A stretch of DNA of 64,000 bases from Harmonia axyridis (lineage: Eukaryota; Arthropoda; Insecta; Coleoptera; Coccinellidae): assembly GCF_914767665.1 (NCBI RefSeq), contig NC_059507.1, forward strand, positions 35,335,270 through 35,399,269, written 5' to 3'. The notes beneath the pieces were generated by a model. The model made no database searches, was not told the origin of the DNA, and saw nothing but the letters and a program-made list of their open reading frames with translations. Shown in pieces: positions 24,276 through 34,880 of the stretch. The translations under genes were made by a program, and so were the position numbers. The first letter of the stretch is position 1, and the number at the start of each line of letters is the position of its first letter.

Positions 24276-26590
24276 AAATCTACGTTCCAAATATGGTTAT
24301 GCTCCGACGCGTTCTTTCGGAGATACGAATTTTCGAAATATAAGGGTTGGAAAAACTACCCCTGGATCCCTAGGGAAGTCAATCATCTTTTTACAGTTTA
24401 TTCACATCGTTAATAGTAATCTACATTCCAAATATGGTTGTGCTCCGACGCGTATTTCCGAAGTTATGAATTTTCGAAATATAAGGGTTGGAAAAACTAC
24501 CCCTGGATCCCAAGGGAAGTCAATCATCTTTTCACAGTTTATTCACATCGTTAATAGTAATCTACATTCCAAATATGGTCCTGCTCCGACTCGTACTTTC
24601 GGAGATACGAATTCTCGAAATATAAGGGTTGGAAAAACTACCCCTGGATCCCTAGGGAAGTCAATCATCTTTTCACAGTTTATTCACATCGTTAATAGTA
24701 ATCTACATTACAAATATGGTTGTGCTCCGACGCGTATTTCCGAAGTTATGAATTTTCGAAATATAAGGGTTGGAAAAACTACCCCTGGATCCCAAGGGAA
24801 GTCAATCATCTTTTCACAGTTTATTCACATCGTTAATAGTAATCTACATTCCAAATATGGTCCTGCTCCGACTCGTACTTTCGGAGATACGAATTCTCGA
24901 AATATAAGGGTTGGAAAAACTACCCCTGGATCCCTAGGGAAGTCAATCATCTTTTCACAGTTTATTCACATCGTTAATAGTAATCTACATTCCAAATATG
25001 GTTGTGCTCCGACGCGTATTTCCGAAGTTACAAATTTTCGAAATACAAGGGTTGGAAAAAATACCCCTGGATCCCTAGAGAAGTCAATCATCTTTTCACA
25101 GTTTATTCACATCGTTAATAGTAATCTACATTCCAAATATGATTATGCTCCGACGCGTATTTACGAAGATACGAATTTTCGAAATATAAGGGTTGGAAAA
25201 ACTACCCCTGGATCCCTAGGGAAGTCAATCATATTTTCACAGTTTATTCACATCGTTAATAGTAATCTACATTCCAAATATGGTTATGCTCCGACGCGTA
25301 CTTTCGGAGATACGAATTTTCGAAATATAAGGGTTGGAAAAACTACCCCTGGATCCCTAGGGAAGTCAATCATCTTTTCACAGTTTATTCACATCGTTAA
25401 TAGTAATATATATTCCAAATATGGTTATGCTCCGACGCGTATTTACGAAGTTACGAATTTTCGAAATATAAGGGTTGGAAAAACTACCCCTGGATCCCAA
25501 GGGAAGTCAATCATCTTTTCACAGTTTATTCAAATCGTTAATAGTAATCTACATTCCAAATATGATTATGCTCCGACGCGTATTTACGAAGATACGAATT
25601 TTCGAAATATAAGGGTTGGAAAAACTACCCCTGGATCCCTAGGGAAGTCAATCATATTTTCACAGTTTATTCACATCGTTAATAGTAATCTACATTCCAA
25701 ATATGGTTATGCTCCGACGCGTACTTTCGGAGATACGAATTTTCGAAATATAAGGGTTGGAAAAACTACCCCTGGATCCCTAGGGAAGTCAATCATCTTT
25801 TCACAGTTTATTCACATCGTTAATAGTAATATATATTCCAAATATGGTTATGCTCCGACGCGTATTTACGAAGTTACGAATTTTCGAAATATAAGGGTTG
25901 GAAAAACTACCCCTGGATCCCTAGGGAAGTCAATCATCTTTTCACAGTTTATTTACTTCGCCAATAGAAATCTACATTCCAAATATGGTTGTGCTCCGAC
26001 GCGTATTTCCGAAGTTATGAATTTTCGAAATATAAGGGTTGGAAAAACTACCCCTGGATCCCTAGGGAAGTCCATCATCTTTTCACAGTTTATTCACATC
26101 GTTAATAGTAATATACATTCCAAATATGGTTATGCTCCGACGCGTATTTACGAAGTTACGAATTTTCGAAATATAAGGGTTGGAAAAACTACCCCTGGAT
26201 CCCTAGGGAAGTCAATCATCTTTTCACAGTTTATTTACATCGCCAATAGTAATCTACATTCCAAATATGGTTCTGCTCCAACGCGTACTTTCGGAGATAC
26301 GAATTTTCGAAATATAAGGGTTGGAAAAACTACCCCTGGATCCCTAGGGAAGTCAATTATCTTCTCACAGTTTATTCACATCGCCAATAGTAATTTACAT
26401 TCCAAATATGGTTATGCTCCGAAGCGTACTTTCAGAGTTACGAATTTTCGAAATATAAGGGTTACAAAAACTACCCCTGGATCCCAAGGGAAGTCAATCA
26501 ACTTTTCACAGTTTATTCACATCGCTAATAGTTATCTACATTCCAAATATGGTTGTGCTCCGACGCGTACTTCCGTGGATATGAATTTTT
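24276..26590 (+). repeat. 141-bp satellite array, right arm
   Basis: About 16 units in the opposite orientation to the left arm, so the arms differ by roughly four units. A three-unit higher-order period (423 bp) is seen from 25141 to 25564, and a two-unit alternation precedes it (from about 24466). The frame 24466-26598 (710 codons, 47-residue period, GKTTPGS and FSQFIHI in each unit) shows no known domain. Confidence 0.92.
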
Positions 26591-26831
26591 CAAGTTAGTC
26601 TGATGATATTTTGAATAAAAACGTTGCTAAAATATCCCGAGATCTATAGAAAATCAATATTTTCTCCAACGGATACTCTGAATACTATACATAACCCACT
26701 TCCTGAATTTCTATCCGATCTAGTGAATAGTTCCATAATAAATCGTCTTTTTGCCGCACGCCACTGGTCACCGCCTTCGGGTGTTTCCGTCAAACAGTCT
26801 GCTGGAAACGGTCTGCCAAATTCACACCGGT

Positions 26832-26950
26832 CCCAGGGAGTACGAAACGTTGGATACGAAATCTGATTGAGTCAAATTGAGGATAATTTACTGTCGAATG
26901 AAAAATTCCTGTAACATTTTTTGATAATATTCGAAATAAAGTGGGGAAAA
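26832..26950 (+). repeat. tRNA-headed repeat, unit 1 (3' part)
   Basis: Starts with the right 9-bp target duplication (26832-26840). The next 110 bp are the same as 27091-27200 by eye, and complete unit 1 to exactly 250 bp once the foldback is removed. Confidence 0.85.
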
Positions 26951-27200
26951 CTTCCTCGGTGGCTCAGTTGGTTAGAGAGCTGGACTAGCGATTCGGAGGT
27001 TGCGGCTTCGAGTCTCGCTCGAGAAGGTACTTTTTTCAGAATTGAAAAATTCCGTATTGAAAAAAATTAGGTTGAGGGTGGCCCAGGGAGTACGAAACGT
27101 TGGATACGAAATCTGATTGAGTCAAATTGAGGATAATTTACTGTCGAATGAAAAATTCCTGTAACATTTTTTGATAATATTCGAAATAAAGTGGGGAAAA
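26951..27200 (+). repeat. tRNA-headed 250-bp repeat, unit 2
   Basis: Complete unit, directly adjacent to unit 1. In the shared first 140 bp I see two differences (GGGTTCG/GGCTTCG in the B-box region and GAACAAA/GAAAAAA). It serves as the empty-site reference for the foldback insertion. Confidence 0.85.
26953..27025 (+). tRNA. tRNA-Ala(AGC)-like sequence, second copy
   Basis: Same as 22179-22251 except that the B box reads GGCTTCGAGTCT, which breaks a base normally conserved in the T arm. It is probably not a functional tRNA. Confidence 0.55.
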
Positions 27201-27643
27201 AGGAAAAATCAAAATGACAAAATTTACTCTTCTTTTGATATCTCAATAACCGGCCCTGATAATCTCGATTTGTTTGAACTGCTTGATAATGCTCCTATGA
27301 ATGCAACTTTTTCTCCATTTGACCGACCTCCTTACTCTTATCGTTTAAAGGTTACCAATACAATCCCATTGAAAAAGTGGCCATCCTGTATAACAACATC
27401 CATACCAGCAACCAAGAAGCAAAATGAGAAAGAAGTCTTTGACCTCGAAAAAACAATCGCGTATTCCAAGTCCCATGACCTTCAAACACCAGACGACATC
27501 GAATTCCTTCCAAATATGAAAATTATTCACGTCTTCGACCGGATTCGCACCCCTAATTTCTCCCACCGAACGTGTCACGGCCTCCCGCGATCGACCGTCC
27601 GACGAATTGTTTCCCGATCCGATCTATCAGAAGAGCGGCAACG
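27201..27643. other. Unassigned open frame region
   Basis: A 170-codon plus-strand frame (27171-27683) starts in the end of the 250-bp repeat and crosses into a GC-richer stretch. It shows no domain or signal peptide, and it runs into one copy of the 108-bp duplication. I do not call it a gene. Confidence 0.4.
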
Positions 27644-27751
27644 GTCTCCTCAGCCTCCCAACTCTGTATCATCGCCGTCCTGAGGGAGAAACTGGAACGT
27701 TTGTGATGAATCCGAACCGTCGTAATTTCCGAGATTGAAGAACGAATTGTG
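27644..27751 (+). repeat. 108-bp direct duplication, left copy
   Basis: Begins GTCTCCTCAGCCTCCCAACT and ends GAACGAATTGTG. Its equal-length partner lies at 29006-29113 with about four differences. The two copies exactly bracket a hAT-like MITE that itself contains DD41D copy E. Confidence 0.9.
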
Positions 27752-27752
27752 G

Positions 27753-29005
27753 CTAGGGATTCATCAAGCCAAGTAGCTTGACATTTTAACCAACTACTTG
27801 ACTTAAAAATCAAGCTCGTGAAAAATTACATACTTGAGCTTGACTTGCATTTAGATATTTGTTGCTTGACTTGATATCAAGATACTAGATGTTACTAGAG
27901 CTTGATATGCACGCGTCGCACGGCTTATAAAGGGTGTTTTTTTAGAGCTATAGAACTTTAAATTCCAATAAAACAACGATGGATAATTCGATTGACATGA
28001 ATTTTATTTATCCGCAAGATAATCTTGTGGCATTACATTTTAAATAAGGTTTCTGGCATATGACCGCCACAGCTGGCTCGGATGTAGTCCAATCTGGACG
28101 TCCAATTTTCGATGACTTTTTCCTACATTTGTGGCCGTATATCGGCAATAACACGGCGAATGTTGTCTTCCAAATGGTCAAGGGTTTGTGGCTTATCCGC
28201 ATAGACCAATGACTTTACATAGGTCCACAGAAAGTAGTCTAGCTGTGTTAAATCACAAGATCTTAGAGGCCAATTCACAGGTCCAAAACGTGAAATTAGG
28301 CGGTCACCAAACGTGTCTTTCAATAAATTGATTGTGGCACGAGCTGTGTGACATGTTGCGCCGTCTTGTTGGAACTACAGCTCCTGGACATCATGGTTGT
28401 TCAATTCAGGAATGGAAAAGTTAGTAATCATAGCTCTATACCGATCACCATTGACTGTAACGTTCTGGCCATCATCGTTTTTGAAGAAGTACGGACCAAT
28501 GATTTCACCAGCCCATAAAGCGCACCAAACAGTCAGTTTTTCTGGATGTAACGGTGTTTCGACATACACTTGAGGATTAGCTTCACTCCAAATGCGGCAG
28601 TTTTTTTTGTTGACGTAGCCATTCAACCAGAAGTGCGCTTCATCCCTAAACAAAATAAAATGGAAGTAGTGCGCGATACGTATTCCGCACAGAACCATTA
28701 TTTTCGAAATAAAATTGCACTATTTGCAAGCGTTGTTCTATGCGTGAGTCTATGCATGATGCATTGCCAAACCAAACTGAGAATAAATCACTTGACAGCT
28801 GTCAAATCGGTCGCCATCTTGAACAGTAATGCCAACTTAAAGTTATATACCTCGAAAAAAAAACACCCGTTAGCTTGATATGATTTAAGTACTTGATAAA
28901 TAAATACTTGACTTGAGATTGAAAAACTTCTACTACTACTTGACTTGAAATCAAGTAAACTCAAGCCAAGTAGCTTGACAATCGAGTCAATCCGTGAATC
29001 CCTAG
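27753..29005. mobile_element. hAT-like MITE split by DD41D copy E
   Basis: Outer ends CTAGGGATTCATCA and, reversed, CTAGGGATTCACGG form a short TIR. The roughly 310 bp outside copy E is dense in CTTGACTTG/CAAGTCAAG-type sub-repeats. A fragment with the same interior and end (CCGTGAATCACTA) occurs at 42386-42512. hAT is inferred from the TIR style. The usual 8-bp target duplication is not visible, because the element lies between 108-bp direct repeats. Confidence 0.65.
27930..28870 (-). mobile_element. DD41D mariner-like element, copy E (internally deleted)
   Basis: Nested in the hAT-like MITE; TA at 27928-27929 and 28871-28872. Minus-strand coding is split into 28375-28698 (RDEAHFWLNGYVNKKNC to HDVQEL) and 28123-28323 (KDTFGDRLISRFGPVNWP, CDLTQLDYFLWTY) by a stop at QELW: the tryptophan TGG is now TAG near 28374. 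FSDE has become FRDE. The shared deletion junction is near 28645-28670. Confidence 0.92.
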
Positions 29006-29113
29006 GTCTCCTCAGCCTCCCAACTATGTATCAACGCCGTCCTGAGGGAGAACCGGGAACGTTTGTGATGAATCCGAACCGTCGTAATTTCCGAGATTGA
29101 AGAACGAATTGTG
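29006..29113 (+). repeat. 108-bp direct duplication, right copy
   Basis: Partner of 27644-27751. The surrounding unique sequence continues only from this copy on the right and only from the other copy on the left. Confidence 0.9.
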
Positions 29114-30429
29114 ACGCTACACTCTCGCATAAAAACCGACGTTAGTGTCGATAAATCTGATGCACATCAGATTCGGGATCGTTTCGCCGGAAGACGGATC
29201 TGAGATCCGGAACCGGACGTAAAATGGGGATGGAATTAGAGATAGGGTGCCGGACATGGCACGTTCTCGATTTAATTGAATATCGATCGCGTTGGGAGGT
29301 GGGAATCGAGTCTGTATACAGGGTATTCCAATAAAACGTTGATTTGGTTCGAGTTGTTCTAGAGATCAGTTGCATATGAAAAAACTCCTCTTTATTATCT
29401 TTCTCTTTCTTTTTTCAATTGGCTAGTATCCTGTATCTTCGGCCTTCTTGTTGTTATTGTTCTATGTCTCCTATAACGTCGAGCTCCAACTTTCTTTCTA
29501 TAGCTTTAAGGAATTCCGAATGATCTGCCGCGCGTACAGAAAATTATACTATGTAATTACCTCTGTGGCTTATTTATTTTTATTCAAATTAAACATATTA
29601 TATCTATCTTAAAATCCTCATTTTAGTTGATCTTGTAATTTTCTTGGTTATCAATATTTCTGCCATCGTTTCGGTAGCGTATGTAAGCACTGGTTTCACA
29701 CCGGGTGAGTCAATAGTGCTCGATCGGTCGATAACTCTTGTAGATTTCGGCTAGGAAAATTTTGAAGAAATCGAAAGCACATTATATCGCATAATCTTAA
29801 ATCATTGTTACTCTACAAGCTTGTCCGAAAATTGTGAAACACGGTACCACCCTGTATTTTGATGGGAATGTCCATACTCACAATCTTCATGACATTGTCA
29901 TCATTTCTCTGTGGTACTTTTTGACGTAGGCCACTTTTTTGGAAAAACTTCATGATAATAATGCTTTATTTATAACTAAATATCATAGCTTGAAAATCGT
30001 TCAAGATAATTTACGATTTATTTTTTACTGAATTCCCGAAAAGTCTTCTGAAAATTTACGGATCACTCTACAGGTGGTTCTATTTTGAAGAAATAGACTT
30101 TTAAAAATGTCAATTAGTCTATTTAGTCCAGTAGATATGAACATTTTACCTGGAAAAAATTCCGAACTCAATGAAACTTCTAGAGGTTGTTTGAGGGTGA
30201 TGACTCTGTCAAGTTATCCAACACTAGGACCCTGTGCTAACTTGAGGAGGGCGAAAAACCTCAACATTTTCGAAATTTTTTCTGTTTTTTGCTGATAACT
30301 TCTAACCTAATGCGTTTTCTACCAAAACGTTCATTTTTAAAGTTTTAGAATATTAAATTCTCCACAATGCTGTATTCACAAACTTTTTCTTAAACCCAAT
30401 ATCAATTGAGATACAGTCGATCAAAATAA
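29114..30429. other. No gene recognised; repeat ends
   Basis: GC-richer to about 29310. TACAGGGTATTCCAATAAAA at 29319 matches the ACAGGGTG-type termini, and 29700-29790 is the GGGTGAGTCAATA repeat also seen at 16353. The remainder is AT-rich with no domain. Confidence 0.5.
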
Positions 30430-30765
30430 TAGTCCAGTAGACAAAGCAAAACAAGCAAAACAGCTTTGTATTGGTCTTTTCCTATCCCACAGAAAGGCTC
30501 AAGTCCAGCAGGTCTTAAACCTTGATGCACTTTTTGCAAGTTCATCCGCTCTTTCATTTCCTTCAACCCCACAGTGCCCTGGTACCCATAATAGAGTCAC
30601 CTTATTTCCTCTGGCCAATTGCTTTATGGTGTTACGGCACTCCCAAGTCAGCAAATACCCCTGACAACACGATTCCAGGGATCTCAGCGTGGTTTGGCTG
30701 TCCGTGGTGATGTAAGGACAAACCCTAAAAAGGTTAATTTTCAGAATCTCCAGAATAGCCTCAAA
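30430..30765 (-). pseudogene. LINE RNase H domain fragment (I/R1-like)
   Basis: Minus strand, reading from about 30760 downwards. It encodes TTDSQTTLRSLESCCQGYLL, TWECRNTIKQLARGNKVTLL, then WVPGHCGVEGNERADELAKS. DSQ.TL and WVPGHxGxxGNExADELA are the RNase H active-site blocks carried by I-, R1- and LOA-clade non-LTR elements. The frame stops after a further short stretch, and no RT or endonuclease part adjoins it, so this is an isolated fragment. Confidence 0.85.
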
Positions 30766-31688
30766 ATAATTTGCACCATATGACTCTTAGAAAGAGATAA
30801 AGTGGAACTTTTACAGCATACTCCTCAGAAAAATTAACAAGTATGTCATTCCCCCACCACCCAGCCTCCTATACTCTATTCACCATCAACCGGCGATGAT
30901 ACCGTCAATGTTTGCCGTCCCAGAGTTAATCCCTTCCCTTTCCGTTTAATCTCCCCCGAATCCATGTTTCCGCAATGTTGCGTCCTCTAGACATTTCTAG
31001 TTGGCGTCCGATATACGCTCCGACGTGCCCGCGGCCTCCCGAACCACGTACGTCCGCCCACCCGAAAACTTACAAGGGATAATGAAGGCAACGTATGCGT
31101 GAAAACGTCCAGCATTCGGGAAGGGATCTAATACGCTTCCGGTATGCAATAAACAGCGAAACGTTCAAAGGGCGAGCGAGCGCTCATGGGTATGCACTTT
31201 CTATATTCGTTTAATTCTACATTGGGTCTCTCCCCCGCCGCTCTGTGTGCGGCGGGAGAGATGAAAAGAGGATCCGGTAATATCCGGATATTCCACACTT
31301 TGGATAATGCGAATAGTGCTCGAATGCTTTGAAATGTCAACGGCGGCGAGACTTGTTGAATAGAATATGCCGGAAGTGAAATTGCCATGCAATTTGCTTC
31401 CGTTAGGATGAATATACATATTTTTTGATAATGCTGAATGAAGGTTTAACGGAGAGCGACCGAAGATAAATGAATAATAATAATTAAGAGTATCAGACTA
31501 ACTGGAATCTAGATTAACCACAGAGAAACGTGCTGTCATCGAAGGTTGGTAGCAATAGACCGGTTCCTATATTTTTGGCCGATACTACTGTTTAAAAACC
31601 AAAACATCCCTTAGGGAGAAGCGCCATCTTTATACACGTATTTCGGACTTTCGGCCCTCTTCAATACGGAGTCAACAAAAAAAACAGC
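30766..31688. other. No gene recognised; GC-richer island
   Basis: The island is at 30850-31400, with a small inverted repeat near 31228-31260 (CTCTCCCGCCGC...GCGGCGGGAGAG). Frames on the minus strand lack any domain. Confidence 0.5.
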
Positions 31689-31931
31689 AACTCATTTGTG
31701 GTTTCAGTAGGCAGACCCTATATGGGTTTAGGGTAACAACCAAAGTCACCTCGTATGTAACCTTATCCTTTTCTTTGTATTTAAACAATGCCCCTCATTA
31801 TTTCTTCTACATGTTTATTGTCCTGGACTCAGATGTCTCAGATCACAGGTAAATATAGCTGCCTACGTGGTGACGTTGGTTGTTACCCTGAAATCCATAG
31901 GGTCTGTCTACCGAAACCACAATTGAGCGGC
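31689..31931. mobile_element. MITE-like inverted repeat, about 240 bp
   Basis: Arms of about 60 bp at 31689-31750 and 31869-31931 are imperfect inverted copies: TGTGGTTTCAGTAGGCAGAC and GGTAACAACCAAAGTCACC on the left, with counterparts on the right. They enclose about 118 bp without coding capacity. The family and target duplication are not determined. Confidence 0.65.
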
Positions 31932-31970
31932 TAGCGATTGACTACGTTTGTTTGTTGTTTCCCATCAAAT

Positions 31971-31992
31971 GTATATATATATATATGTATAT
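31971..31992. repeat. (TA)n microsatellite
   Basis: A short run of alternating T and A of about 20 bp, next to GTATATGG. Confidence 0.8.
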
Positions 31993-32156
31993 GGTATACG
32001 GATAGCGCTTCACCTTGAGAGACGTGTCCTTTTACTATAGAGGACAGATTGTGCAGAATATTAGATCGCAGTTCTGAGAAACTGACCTAATAAACTCCTA
32101 ACAACAAGCTAATCCAACACTAACTAATATTTACATAAGACAGTGTAGCCTAAATA

Positions 32157-33044
32157 ACGGGTGTTTTTTTCTTCGAGGTATATAGCTTTAAGTTGGCATT
32201 ACTGTTCAAGATGGCGACCGATTTAACAGCTGTCAAGTGATTTATTCTCAGTTTGGTTTGGCAATTCATCATGAATAGACTCACGCCTGAAAGACGCTTG
32301 CGTCCACGTCCACTTTATTTTGTTTAGCGATGAAGCGCATTTCTGGTTGAATGGCTACGTAAACAAACAGAACTGCCGCATTCGGAGTGAAGCTAATCCT
32401 CAAGTGTATGTCGAAACACCGTTACATCCAGAAAAACTGACTGTTTGGTGCGCTTTATGGGCTGGTGGAATCATTGGTCCGTACTTCTTCAAAAACGATG
32501 ATGGCCAGAATGTTACAGTCAATGGTGATCGGTATAGAGCCATGATTACTAACTTTTTCATTCCTGAATTGAACAAGCATGATGTCCAGGAGCTGTGGTT
32601 CCAACAAGACGGCGCAACATGTCACACAGCTCGTGCCACAATCGATTTATTGAAAGACACGTTTGGTGACCGCCTAATTTCACGTTTTGGACCTGTGAAT
32701 TGGCCTCCAAGATCTTGTGATTTAAAACCGCTAGACTACTTTCTGTGGGGCTATGTAAAGTCATTGGTCTATGCGGATAAGCCACAAACTCTTGACCATT
32801 TGGAAGACAACATTCGCCGTGTTATTGTCGATATACGGCCCCAAATGTTGGAAAAAGTCATCGAAAATTGGACGTCCAGATTGGACTACATCCGAGCCAG
32901 CCGTGGCGGTCATATGCCAGAAATCATATTTAAAATGTAATACCACAAGATTATCTTGCTGATAAATAAAATTCATGTCAATCGAATAACACATCGTTGT
33001 TTTATTGCAATTTAAAGTTCTATAGCTCTAAAAAAAACACCCTT
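32157..33044 (+). mobile_element. DD41D mariner-like element, copy F (internally deleted)
   Basis: TA at 32155-32156 and 33045-33046. The whole catalytic half is open for 206 codons (32320-32940), from MFSDEAHFWLNGYVNKQNCR to the natural terminus PEIIFKM. It includes FSDE, QQDGATCHTA and CDLKPLDYFLWGY, so all three aspartates remain. The N-terminal half is missing, and the deletion extends further left than in the other copies (junction 32300-32322) while sharing its right breakpoint. It is the best-preserved DDE domain in the window. It could only act as a truncated protein and lacks a DNA-binding domain. Confidence 0.93.
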
Positions 33045-33046
33045 TA

Positions 33047-33594
33047 TATTCATTCAAAATCCTAAATCTTCATCTGGATCGCCTTCATAAGAGTAGTCAT
33101 CTGTCCATCAACTTTCAATCTTCCCAATCCCCGCAAGGCATCCCATCTAGAGCGCTCAGGCGCATACGTACACTTCATTATCCTCCCTCCACCCCTTCGC
33201 AGACGATCAGGGGAGATTCATAAGATTTCGTCTATAAGCATTTAAGCCATCGTTTCTGCCTCGCTGATGGTCTCGGTTTATTAACAGTCGGTCACGTATC
33301 CGGGATATTTCCTCCAAATGACCTTACATCGCCCTCGCTGATGCCGCACTTTATTAGATGCTTCATTGTTGATGAAGTCAGAAATTAAGGGTATCTCGCT
33401 GAAATCCACTGTTGCGTCAGGGGATGAGTCGATCCTTTCTTCCTGTTGGTGGAACCTAGACCTCCATAAAGGGTTGTTGTTGTTGATGTTGTTTGTTCAG
33501 TTATCAATTTCCACGATGGAACTTATACATTTCGCCAAAAAATTAACGCACCACGAAAATAAGGCAAAAGTTTGAGATACATTTTCGTCGTTAC
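33047..33594. other. No gene recognised; possible Tc1-like terminus
   Basis: CGCCAAAAAATTAACGCACC near 33532-33552 resembles the terminus of Tc1-like family 2 (CGCAAAAAAATTAACGCAC). No inner part of such an element follows before copy G. The rest is unremarkable. Confidence 0.4.
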
Positions 33595-33596
33595 TA

Positions 33597-34878
33597 AAGG
33601 ATGTTTTTTTTAGAGCTATAGAACTTTAAATTGCCATAAAACAACGATGGATTATTCGATTGACATGAATTTTATTTATCCGCAAGATAATCTTGTGGAA
33701 GTACATTTTAAATATGATTTCTGGCATATGACCGCCACGGCTAGCTCGGATGTAGTCCAATCGGGACGTCCAATTTTCGATGACTTTTTCCAACATTTGT
33801 GGCCGTATATCGGCAATAACACGGCGAATGTTGTCTTCCAAATGGTCAAGGGTTTGTGGCTTATCCGCATAGACTAATGACTTTACATATCCCAACAGAA
33901 AGTAGTCTAGCGGTGTTAAATCACAAGATCTTCGAGGCCAATTCACAGGTCCAAAACGTGAAATTAGGCGGTCACCAAACGTGTCTTTCAATAAATCGAT
34001 TCTGGCAGGAGCTGTGCGACATGTTGCGCCGTCTTGTTGGAACCACAGCTCCTGGACATCATGGTTGTTCAATTCAGGAATGAAAAAGTCAGTAATCATG
34101 GCTCTATACCAATCACCATTGACTGTAACGTTCTGGCCCTCATCGTTTTTGGAGAAGTACGGACCAATGATTCCACCAGCCTATAAAGCGCACCAAACAG
34201 TCAGTTTTTCTGGATGTAACGGTGTTTCGACATACACTTGAGGATTAGCTTCACTCCAAATGCGGCACTTTTCTTCGTTGACGTAGCCATTCAACCAGAA
34301 GTGCGCTTCATCGCTAAACAAAATTCGCTTATGAAAATCGGGAACAACGGCAATCTCATTTTGGGCCCATTCGACGATCGATTGGCTTCAATTCTTGCAC
34401 GAATTGGATTTTGTAAGCACGCAAACCAAGATCCTTCCGCTAAATCTTCCATAAAGTGGATGGACACAGATCCAATTCCTGTGCTCGATGGCGGATAGAC
34501 TCATTCGGGTCTTCCTCAATGCTACGCTCTACATCAGCAATAGCTTCTTCTGTACGCACCGTACGGCGTCTCTGGGGATGCGAGTTATCAATAAGAGTAA
34601 ACGTGGTGCGGAAACATTCCATGGTTAATCGAATTAACTGCTCTGATGGACGATTTTGTCGACGATAAAATGGACGTAGTGCGCGATACGTATTCCGCAC
34701 AGAACCATTATTTTCGAAATAAAATTGCACTATTTGCTAGCGTTGTTCAGGCATGAGTCTATTCATGATGAATTGCCAAACCAAACTGAGAATAAATCAC
34801 TTGACAGCTGTTAAATCGGTCTCCATCTTGAACAGAAATGCCAACTTAAAGTTATATACCTCGAAAAAAAACATCCTT
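33597..34878 (-). mobile_element. DD41D mariner-like element, copy G (full length)
   Basis: 1282 bp, TA at 33595-33596 and 34879-34880. It retains the region lost in the seven deleted copies. Both termini carry AAGGATGTTTTTTTT in place of AAGGGTG, the same substitution at each end. Confidence 0.93.
33650..34768 (-). pseudogene. DD41D transposase, multiply broken
   Basis: The minus-strand N-terminal block at 34440-34730 (QFYFENNGSVRNTYRALRPF to LCPSTLWKI) ends at TAG where other copies have a leucine codon. A 20-bp deletion near 34355-34360 then shifts the frame, removing the region equivalent to HQVRYGF in copy B. A tryptophan codon in the CALW motif is TAG near 34180. The block 33626-34099 keeps FQQDGATC, the third-D segment CDLTPLDYFLLGY and the C-terminus. 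At least three lesions make it inactive. It preserves TGG at the position of copy B's nonsense codon. Confidence 0.9.
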
Positions 34879-34880
34879 TA

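Larger units (their letters stand above)
22317..26831. mobile_element. FB-like foldback transposon, 4.5 kb, non-autonomous
   Basis: A 4515-bp inverted structure. Both ends start ACCGGTGTGAATTTGGCAGA, and the outer 250 bp of the two arms differ at only about two positions (the CCGTA/ATGTA site near 22455 and 26693). Perfect 9-bp direct repeats CCCAGGGAG flank it (22308-22316 and 26832-26840). The arms are 22317-24262 and 24276-26831, separated by a 13-nt loop. Inside the outer 250 bp each arm is a 141-bp satellite array. Arms of tandem repeats plus a 9-bp duplication match the Drosophila FB design, which belongs to the Mutator-related group; that assignment is inferred. No transposase is visible, so mobilisation would need an enzyme in trans. 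Confidence 0.9.

Noticed and set aside
22565..26590. CRISPR-like array
   Set aside because: Units are contiguous 141-bp tandem repeats without unique spacers, in a eukaryotic setting.
22750..26598. Two very long repetitive open frames as a gene pair
   Set aside because: They are the 141-bp satellite read in one frame, mirrored by the palindrome; there is no domain, signal peptide or start context.
27171..27683. 170-codon frame
   Set aside because: It starts in a repeat end, has no recognisable motif and runs into one copy of a 108-bp duplication.
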